A stretch of DNA of 64,000 nt, taken from contig NC_072896.1 of the NCBI RefSeq assembly GCF_027943255.1, positions 66,668,501 through 66,732,500 of the forward strand. Direction: 5' to 3'. The notes below the pieces were generated by a model that worked only from the letters and a program-made list of their open reading frames with translations, had not been told where the DNA came from and ran no database searches. Positions 56,009 through 64,000 of the stretch are shown here, one piece after another; position 1 is the stretch's first letter; each line of letters starts with the position of its first letter. The DNA is from Anastrepha obliqua. Its lineage: Eukaryota; Arthropoda; Insecta; Diptera; Tephritidae. The translations under genes were made by a program, and so were the position numbers.

Positions 56009-56320
56009 GGCCGCCGTAGCCGAATGGGTTGGTGCGTGCTTTCAATTCGGAATTCACAGAGAGGTCGTTGGTTCGAATCTCGGTGAAAGCAAAATTAATA
56101 AAAACATTTTAGTAATAGCGGTCGCCCCTCGGCAGGCAATGGCAAACCTCCGAGTGTATTTCTGCCATGAAAAAGCTCCTCATAAAAATATTTGTCGTTC
56201 GGAGTCGGCTTGAAACTATAGGTCCCTCCATTTGTGAAACAACATTAAGACGCACACCATAAATAGGAGGAGGAGCTCGGCCAAACACCTAACAGAAGTG
56301 TACGCGCCAATTATTAATTA
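56009..56320 (+). mobile_element. tRNA-derived SINE, near full length
   Basis: A box TAGCCGAATGGG at 56017-56028 and B box GGTTCGAATCT at 56070-56080 have the spacing of an internal RNA polymerase III promoter. The body has GCGGTCGCCCCTCGGCAGGC, TTTCTGCCATGAAAAAGCTC and CGGAGTCGGCTTGAAACTAT, and the 3' end TGTACGCGCCAATTATTAAT leads to an AT-rich tail. It is the best-preserved copy of the family in the window and serves as its reference. Confidence 0.88.
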
Positions 56321-56639
56321 AATTAAGTGACATCTAACCACAAAAAGGACACTAAACCTCAAAAAGCAAAATGTTATATATTTTAATATATATAAAAATA
56401 TAAAAATGACAGAAGAATGCCAAATATCAGATCAATCTGTCATCAAGAAAAGGGTAAAATTCCAATTACTAAATTTGACCCAAACTGACCAAATAAATAA
56501 ACTGGGCAAGCTAAATATAGACAAATTTCAAACAGCTGAAATTTCGAGATTTTTTTACAAACAATTTTTTTATCATTCAAAAAAAATAATTTTTTTTAAT
56601 AAGAAGTATCCTATGTTACTTCTAACACCTTCAAAAACA
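56321..56639. other. Unassigned AT-rich sequence
   Basis: Open frame 56406-56669 is A-rich without a family motif. Confidence 0.45.
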
Positions 56640-56735
56640 TGTGTACAAAGTTTCATAATAATCGGTTAAGTAGTTTTGGCGTGAAAGCGTAACAAACAAA
56701 CTTACATTCACATTTATAATATTAGTAGGGATAGT
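56640..56735 (+). other. Possible 3' end of an RTE-type LINE
   Basis: AGTTTTGGCGTGAAAGCGTA, then CAAACAAACTTACATTCACA and TTTATAATATTAGTAGGGAT. This wording is familiar from 3' tips of widespread insect non-LTR elements. No coding part is attached. Confidence 0.35.
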
Positions 56736-58730
56736 AGAAAAAAGGAAACTCTAGAAAAGGAAACAAAAATCTTGTTTACATTCATTAACTTTTATTTCCC
56801 TCCCTCTGATTTCTTTCCATAAACTAAACTAAAAAAATTTTAAAGTTTTTGTGGGAATTTCATTTACAATATTTGATATTGCCATTCTATTTCCTGCAGA
56901 GTTTTTAACTCCAACGTTTTATTGAAATATTTTTTTTGATATTTTTTTGAGATGCTTCTGCATCCATTTCATTTCAATCAGTCTTGTGTTGCATTACAAC
57001 GTTCGGAAATCGCTGTATGAATGCTACCCACTAAATGATAAATGTTTGGACAGCAACTGTTTGGAGTTTTAAAAAAAGTTCAACATCAACTATTTATATC
57101 AAACTGAGAGTGCAAAACTTTACAGTAGCAAATTGACCGGTTCCACAGTTTACCATTACTTCCCCTGCGAATTCGTAAATGGACTCGTGTGTAAGAGCTA
57201 TTACATATATATACATACATACGCATAAAATGGAGGACACATTTAATAACACTCCTTTGCTATGCATACATAAATAGATAATTATTTTTTATTCACATTC
57301 GTGACAGAAGTTTTTACACCTGAATGCATGTAGATTTGTATGTGTGTATGTATATATTATACTTCTCATGGAAACTCTAAACTAGTGAAACAAGTTTTTG
57401 GTTGAGAGCGATATAGCACATATACTTATTGTATAATATAATATTTGATTTTTAATAAAGTGTAAGTTATTGATTTTATTAGAGTGTGCCTGTTGGACTG
57501 TACTCTACTTCCCCTAGAAGCTATTTATCGAATCTCTCACGGTTCCGGAACTATAAAAAAGGGATACATAGCGTTCTAGTCCTAGCATAAGACACTAGCT
57601 CTCAACGATAAAAAATGCATGAATGAGGCAAGAGTTGACACCTACTAGATTATCGCCGTGTAAATTCGGCTACTTCTGGTTTTAAATTCACTAGATGCAA
57701 ATCAGTTCAGTACTAGTAGATTTCCTTCAGTGATATTGACATTTATGTAGCTACATATGTATGAATGCACATAGCGATATACACAAATTCAAAGTGGTCT
57801 GCAACATTTCATGAAAGCTGAGTTAATATGTTGTCGCTTTTGTTATTGTCTACATTTAACCAATAAATCCTCTCGGTAATATCGCTATCGCATCGGAATA
57901 ATAGTTTTTCTAATTTTTTTTTTTTCAGATAAATATATTCACACATACATATTTGGCATTTTCGCTGGAGCTTCCAATTATTTTTCCATTACTTTTTATA
58001 TACTCTTCATTTGCCATTTTCAGTAAAACTCCTCATAGTTGACAGGAATTAACGGTGTAGCGAAAAGAAGGAAAGGAAAAAATATTAAAGGAAAAAACTA
58101 TATTCGCATCATAGAGCGATTTTTGTATGAAATGCATCCCCATGATGGCAAAAAACAGTTGCCGGATTAAAACTGACAAAAAAATTTTACTTGTTTTTTT
58201 TGTTATGAAAATAATACCCACGACAAGCTATTTAAAATGGAAACAGCATTTTTCTGAAATTCCTGAAAAATATCCTGTGGAATCACTGGCCTTATAATTT
58301 TAAAATATTTTTGCGTGCGTACTTTTTATGATTCTGTTTTTAATATAATAAATGAGCTAAAGTTAAAATTTCTCAGCAGATTAGTGGTGACTAAATTTGA
58401 AGCTTTTGAGCTGACTTATATTAAGCTGATGTTAAATTATTTTTCAGCTGGTAGTACTGACTAAAAAGGACTTTTATACATTTTTAAAATTGGCAAACAT
58501 TTTTTTAGTAAATTCTGAGTTGAGTAAGTATTGTGACCCCAAAATAAAAAAAAAATACTCAACAAAAAATGCATTTAAGTGCTTTTCTTATAATGGAGTG
58601 TACTCCACACTCGCTACATAATCGGTCGGCATAAGTTTGTCATATTTTTATCCACAATATTATTCCCTAAATTCCCAATTTTAAAATTTCATCACATTTA
58701 TTCTTTTTTATAGCCGAAAATTTCAAAAAA
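56736..58730. other. Unassigned sequence
   Basis: No gene is recognised. TATATATACATACATACGC-type tracts lie near 57205-57230 and 57340-57360. 57670-57710 may share a repeat with 5415-5475. Confidence 0.45.
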
Positions 58731-60290
58731 TTAAGACAAAAGAATTTTATAGACAAAATAAAAATGAATAAATAGAAAAACTTGGTACTAAATAATTAAA
58801 ATACAATAAAACAAATTAATATAAAATAAGGTAATAAAATATAGAATAAAATAAAGTGAAAAATGCCATATAAATACTAAGAAGAAATAAAATAAAGGAA
58901 AATAAAAAAGAAACATCTGTTTGTGGAAAATAACATAAAAAATAAAAAAGAGATAAATTTAAATAAAACCTATAAATATAAAATTAATAAAAAAACGAAA
59001 CAAAATGAAATTAAAAAAATAATTAAAATTAGAAGGGAATAAATGAAACAAAATAAAATTAAAAAATAGAATGAAATAAAGTGGCAGAAATACCAAAAAC
59101 AATTATAAAAAGGGAATAAAATGAAATTAAAGAACTTAAGTAAAAAATTATGTAGAATAAAATAATGCAATCCCACAGCAGAGATTAGAGTGAATATCGA
59201 AAACACCGATGAGATTGAAACTTGAAAGGGAGTAAGGCAAGGTCGGCTATTATTACCCTTTATTAAGCATTTACTCTGAGGCAAAAATCTAAGACGCATA
59301 ACAAAGCTCTGAGAAAGGAATTAGTACGTAAGCCGATGAGTATAGCAATAAGTATGGTCTAAAGAGTAATGTTAATAAAATAACAAACACATACAACCAC
59401 CGAAGTGTAGGTGCCCATGCATGTGAATATGCTGATATGAATATGCATATAAAACCGAAGAAGATGGTTGCAATTTAAAAAAATTATAATAAAGTAAACT
59501 GAAAGGTATAGGAAAATGAAGTGAAACAGTATATAAAAGAATAATAAAACTACATAAAAAAGTGAAAAAAATAAAATAATGTAAATGATATAATAATATG
59601 AATAAAAAAACAACAATACAATAAAGCAAAACAAAGAAATAAAATAAAAATATAATAAAGTAAAGAAACTAAGGAAATTGAAATAAAAAATGGAATAAAA
59701 TTAAATCAAATAAAGTTTATAAAGTAAAATAAAAAACTTTAATAAAACGAAATGAAGAAATACCAGAAACCAAATAAAAAAAGGAATAAAGTTATATATT
59801 ATACAAGATTTATGTTTGATTGCGTATGATTTGTATGATTTAAATAAGCTAAAATAAAAATAGAATAAAATTAAGCAAAATAAAGTAAAATAAAAAAACG
59901 ACGTAAAAAATTAAAGAAAAACTGTAAAAATAATAAAATTAAATACAAAAATAAAAATATTAAACCACATAAATGAAAATTAAATAATATAAAAATAAAA
60001 TTTTTTAATTTTTTTATTTTATTTTATTAAATTTATATAACAAAGCTAATTTTATTACATAAATATCAAGACGCAGAACTGGCTACGAGGCCTTCAGCCG
60101 AAAAATATAATTACATCAAGAGAAAACAAGCATAAAAAATAAAATAAAATAACGAAATAAAACTAAAAAAACTTAAAAATTAAATAGAATAAAAAATATA
60201 ACTTAAAAAATAGGAAAAAGTAAATAAATTAAAATAAAAAATTAAGTAAATATAAAATAAAATATAATTTTTTTGTTTTTTTATTTACAT
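58731..60290. repeat. AAATAAAAT-type low-complexity island with a LINE fragment
   Basis: Over 1.5 kb consists mostly of AATAAAATAAAA-type strings with GAAA and TTAAAT variants on the plus strand. An RT-like piece at 59165-59290 (ENTDEIETxKGVRQGRLLLP in one frame) interrupts it. Minus-strand open frames rich in F, I, Y and L here are by-products. The same composition resumes at 61265-61340 and 61735-61880. Confidence 0.75.
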
Positions 60291-60530
60291 ATTTTTGAAG
60301 AAGTCGCGAAAACATAATTTCAGACTAACTACTAAGTCTACAGAATAATTATTATATATACTTCTACATAATTTAATTACAAATTTCTATCTAACTAAAA
60401 TATAGAGTTCAACTGTACCGAAAATTTTTTCTTAGAAACCGAGAAATCTAGAAAGTTTAGGAGATCTCTTTAAAATCACGGAAAGTACGTACAATAGGAG
60501 CATCGCAAGCAAAATTTGTATTGAATTTAT
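60291..60530. other. Short AT-rich spacer
   Basis: Nothing recognised. Confidence 0.45.
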
Positions 60531-61161
60531 TTGAGGAGTAACATACATGCGTCCAGAATTTTCAAAAACTCGATTTTTTTTACAGATTATTATTCCTTAT
60601 AGTTTTAGACGTATTTCTGTAGAAGTCGATTGCAAAATTTCCCAGTTATGGTAGAAAATGCAGCTGCTCGACGAGAGTTTAATTCGCACAGGTAGCTGTC
60701 CCTCGTTTGAGGTAGCTTCAAAGTTTAAACTCGTTTTTCTCGAAATTACTTTTTCCATCACGGTCTGCATGATAACTCATACAGTTTTTAATATTTTTTA
60801 TGCGTTGTTTTTTTAATATTCGAAAGTGTTTATTTTATGGCCTGTCAAGCTGGATTTCTTATATTTTTATTACAAATTTTTATAAGCATAATTAAAATGT
60901 GACATTTATGATGTAAAACGCGTACTTGTTTTTAAATGCCGCAAATTGCGAAATTTGTCGATATTCAAAAATCCTGCTCGAGCGGCTATAACTACATTAT
61001 TTTACAAGAATTTTTTTACCTCTTACAGATTCATCAATATTTCAAAGAAACATTGTATAAGTATAAAATTTTTTTTCTATTTATTTATATTTTTATCCCT
61101 TTTAAAAACAGTTTTTCTTTCAGCGCATTTTGGGCGCTGATGGACGTATGTAACCCCTTAA
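60531..61161. mobile_element. TTAA-type MITE, full length, aged
   Basis: The left end GGAGTAACATACATGCGTCC (60535) and the complement of the right end, GGGGTTACATACGTCC (ending 61157), are inverted. TTAA is intact on the right (61158-61161) and reads TTGA on the left. 623 bp, non-coding, and the closest relative of the split element at 8908-13851. Contains AGTTTAAACTCGTTTTTCTC. Confidence 0.85.
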
Positions 61162-61353
61162 ATAGTAAGGAAGAGTGTTAGGAAGGGTTGTAGAAGGTGT
61201 AAGAAAATGAATATGATACTTTGAAGTAGAATTAGACAATTAATGTCGCCTTTAATAACATTGAAAACAAACGAGAGAGCAAGGTAAAATAAAACGACAT
61301 TAAAATTAAAAAATTAAATTATATTAAATAAAATAAAATAATTCTTCTTAGCC
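61162..61353. other. Short spacer ending in AAATAAAAT repeats
   Basis: Nothing recognised apart from the simple repeat. Confidence 0.5.
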
Positions 61354-61725
61354 TCACAGTCCGTGGTGGACCATAGCTTCATTAACAATTTTTCTCCACT
61401 TTATTCTATCCATGGCTACATCTCTCCAGTTGTGTACGTTCATTTGCTTAAGATCTGATTCGACGTCATCTAACCATCGCTTTCGTGGGCGTCCTCTTTT
61501 TCTTCCTCCAATTGGTGTTAAAATAAAAGCTTTCCTAGCATTTCGCTCTTTCGGCATGCGCAGTACGTGCCCAATCCATCTAATTCGTTGGGCTTTGATA
61601 AAACGTATTATATTTTGTCCTTGAACGATTTCTTCGATTTCATTATTGTAGCGAATGCGGTAGCTGCCATCTATTGTTGCAACCGGACCATATATTTTCC
61701 TTATGATACGTCTTTCGAAGCACAT
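61354..61725 (-). pseudogene. RTE-type LINE ORF2 C-terminus, 123 codons
   Basis: The minus-strand frame MCFERRIIRKIYGPVATIDG continues with IIRFIKAQRIRWIGHVLRMP, TPIGGRKRGRPRKRWLDDVE, NVHNWRDVAMDRIKWRKIVN and ends AMVHHGL. The R(I/L)RW-GHV-RM, GRP+.RW-D-V and NWR-A-DR-WR words are the hallmark of the region after reverse transcriptase in RTE-clade elements. It is open without stops over its whole length but has no RT upstream (plus-strand side 61726 on). It sits within AAATAAAAT repeats, as if 5'-truncated on insertion. The function of this tail is unknown. Confidence 0.8.
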
Positions 61726-62363
61726 CAGCTGATGAAAAATAAAATAATATGAAATAAAAAAAGAAATTAATAAATTTAAATATCAATAAAATGTAAGTAA
61801 ACTAAAAAAAAAAATTAAAAATTATGTAAAAATAAACGAAATAAAATCTAAGAAATTAAAATGAATGAAAACAAAAATATCCTATTGGAATAAAGATCAC
61901 TAAAATAAGGCTATCTATACTAAAATAACTTATTTAAAAAATCAGTTCTACTTTGTTCCACCGTAAGTGCATGCATTTAAAAAACCAAGTTTTTAGTCTT
62001 AAAAAAGTTGGTTATTTTCACAACGATTTCAAAGGCGCATAAAAATCTGCGCGGATTACTTTAAATTGGCTTTTTTTATCGATCCTCGGTATTTTTTGAT
62101 GGAATGTAAAGGTGCAGCGTACTCCGTTTGTGGTAAGCAGTGTAGAAACACTCTGAACAAAAAATTCTTACAGACTACTAATACAAACTAAATAAGGTTG
62201 TATACAAGATTTCAAAAATTTAATGCAAACATCATTAGACAAACAACAATCAAGCTCATTAAAGCGCGAGCAATTGGCGCGTTTCGGGCATAACTTGTGA
62301 CTGCCACAAAAAATCATAATATTTAACAATAATTATATATTTTTATTAAACAGACTTCAAATG
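61726..62363. other. Unassigned AT-rich sequence
   Basis: 61735-61880 is AAATAAAAT-type. Nothing else is recognised. Confidence 0.45.
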
Positions 62364-62732
62364 TAAAGGGTTTTCCAAAAACAGGTGTTATCTATTGCTA
62401 TCGAGAGACGATTCACGATTTTTTATGGCGGAAATTTTATGGTATTGATCAGGACAAGGTTTATTTTCAACAAGACACAAGCAACGAAACCATTGATCTT
62501 TTGCGGAAAAAGCTGCCAGCTATCGAGGACATAGGGCAGCCAGTTTGCAATTCGGTTATGGAAAATTTCATGAAAAGTAAGGGTGGTCATGGTGATCATT
62601 TGCCTGATGTTATTTTCCATTGGTAACGGCATACCTTCCTCTTTATAATGAAATAAACATTCGATCATTTATATAAAAAATATCATTTTTCTTTGAATAT
62701 CAAAATAACACATCTTATTGGAAAACCCTTTA
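62364..62732 (+). mobile_element. Internally deleted mariner derivative with TIRs
   Basis: The element proper is 62366-62730 (365 bp). The ends AAGGGTTTTCCAAAAACAGG and the complement AAGGGTTTTCCAATAAGATG are inverted (21 of 25 bp with the next bases), and TA flanks both sides. Inside, the plus strand keeps two pieces of a transposase. QDKVYFQQDTSNETIDLLRK is the QQD second-Asp block with the GATCH residues lost. IGQPVCNSVMENFMKSKGGH, DHLPDVIFHW and a stop form the C-terminus. Both N-terminus and catalytic core are gone. It can only move if another element supplies the enzyme. Confidence 0.85.
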
Positions 62733-63859
62733 TAAATTTTTAATATATATTAGTCATTAAAGTATAAGTATATTAATTTTAATTGTGCGTAAAATGTTCA
62801 GGAAGGTTGTGATTGTGACTAAATAACTTGTTAACATATTTGCGGACATATGCGCGGACACATCCGCCTTTATTTCGAATATAGTTGTATTTGTATTTGT
62901 AAATCAAGAAGCAAGTACTCAATCAGTGGCCACAACAGCGATACCGAGTCACGCGGAAGGACATTTGTTTACAAGGATGTACAACAACGTGTCGGGTTAT
63001 GTCGAACATATGCCATTTAATTCTGTACTCTCCTCTACTCATATACATATCTACACATAACATACATGTGCTCATACACGTGCGCGCACACTTCTATGAT
63101 ACTTACTCGCTGATTTACTCACACGTAGATTACCTCCAAAAGGAAAGTCTCTGCTTCAAAAAAGTGAGCTCATAGTGATTTTATACAGTAGCAGAGAAAG
63201 TGATTTAATTTTATACTCATTTACTTGGATGAAACATAAAAACACACTTACGAAAGGAGCGCACTTATGTTTACGCAAAGGACTTAAAAGTTAATAATAC
63301 AAGTAAGAGAGCATAAAAATGTGTAGGATAGGGTATGATTATGGGTATACAGCTTTCATTTTGACCCGAAAGGAAATGAAGTTAAGGTCGAAGTAACTTT
63401 AAATTACTATATTAACCAGTTCGCTTGTGCAGTTTATTTGCTGTACATTTTTAATTACTTTCGTCAGTGTAAGGTAAATATTCACGATGGGCAGAAAATG
63501 ACGACTCATTGCAAAGAAAGGTCGACAAAAGCATTGAGCGCGGATGTATTTGTTAACGACTTAATGTGATTTGGAGTGAAATTCCGTTTGGAATGAAATC
63601 CTACTCCTTTTCCAAAGGTTTTACAGATTGCTGATAGATGTGGTTGACTTTGTGCATCCAATATTCAAAGGTTTCAAACATTTAAATGTTTTAAGTAATT
63701 TAGGTAAGTTTTTGGTCGACCGTTTCCATGGTCCTCCACTTGGAGGCAACTTACTTCGTACCTTCCTTGTTTGGGTCTTTATATTTTCACTTTACATTTT
63801 TTTCTTTTGGTTTCTTTGTACTCAAAGAAGACCTTGTCTGGCACTCGAAGTGTAACCAA
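62733..63859. other. Unassigned sequence
   Basis: CATACATATGTGC-type runs occur near 63045-63085. Open frame 63628-63855 has no motif. No RNA gene is seen. Confidence 0.45.
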
Positions 63860-63947
63860 TTAAAAAGGCCATAAATTTAGTTTAGAAAATTACTTTTCTT
63901 TAATTCAAAGTAAAAAATATGAAAATAATACCAAATTAAGAATCAAT

Positions 63948-64000
63948 TTACTTTTGTTCGATATGACCACCTTTTGCCTTGACTATGGCCTTGAGACGGG
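63948..64000 (-). CDS. C-terminal tail of a Tc1/mariner-type transposase, cut by the window end
   Basis: The minus strand reads RLKAIVKAKGGHIEQK and a stop (63948-63950). The (R/W)(L)KA-(V/I)-AKGGH(I)E ending is common at the C-terminus of Tc1-like transposases. About 90 bp of 3' flank (to about 63860) follow on this strand. The rest of the gene lies beyond the window, so intactness cannot be judged. Confidence 0.5.
   Translation of the reverse strand, partial: RLKAIVKAKGGHIEQK

Noticed and set aside
58970..59634. Minus-strand hydrophobic open frames resembling membrane proteins
   Set aside because: They are translations of AAATAAAAT simple repeat; the apparent membrane segments are a composition effect.

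Overview
The window reads as repeat-rich intergenic or intronic DNA of a higher dipteran, most plausibly a tephritid-type fruit fly. The evidence is the overall AT-richness, the many TATGTA/CATACA runs, and the mix of mobile elements: mauritiana-, irritans- and rosa-type mariners, RNase H-bearing LINEs, TTAA-flanked MITEs and a tRNA-derived SINE. The organism is inferred and no host gene places it. I found no host coding exon, rRNA, stand-alone tRNA, CRISPR array or operon. Every long open frame I could interpret belongs to a transposable element.

Layout. 1-8.9 kb: a decayed DD41D rosa-type mariner with matching ends (978-2269), an antisense mariner ruin (2885-3640), an irritans/Himar1-like mariner ruin (3688-4717) and two antisense RNase H-type LINE tails (5741-7277, 7745-8375). 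8.9-13.85 kb: a three-level nest, with a TTAA-flanked MITE split by a mariner, itself split by a Transib element. The Transib keeps CACAGTG ends, a 5-bp GGTCG duplication and a transposase core with all three acidic catalytic residues. 14.68-15.40 kb: a foldback element whose inverted arms are arrays of a 16-bp unit, flanked by a 9-bp duplication. 17.38-18.65 kb: a mauritiana-type mariner with an uninterrupted 341-aa transposase and near-perfect 27-bp ends, the only clearly intact gene here. 18.9-20.4 kb: two Tc1-like ruins. 21.8-25.4 kb: a LINE reverse transcriptase cut in two by a 2.9-kb element with long inverted ends, a 3-bp TAA duplication and a Cys-rich protein of a multicopy, poorly understood type. 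27-38 kb: LINE remnants and a 713-bp TTAA MITE with perfect 20-bp ends. 40.1-42.7 kb: a pogo/Tigger-like ruin interrupted by another TTAA MITE. 43.9-51.5 kb: pieces of mariner, LINE and Tc3-like elements. 53.3-54.5 kb: a nearly intact rosa-type mariner lacking an ATG. 54.6-56.3 kb: a cluster of SINE copies. 58.7-60.3 kb: an AAATAAAAT-type low-complexity island. The last 4 kb hold a TTAA MITE, an RTE-type LINE C-terminus, a deleted mariner derivative and the tail of another transposase running off the window.

The genes do not form a pathway. What they record is successive insertions, whose nesting orders them in time, and a contrast between one intact mariner, one almost intact mariner, one Transib core with a single frameshift, and many old ruins. 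The two structures most worth follow-up are the foldback element with 16-bp arm repeats and the TAA-flanked Cys-rich element.
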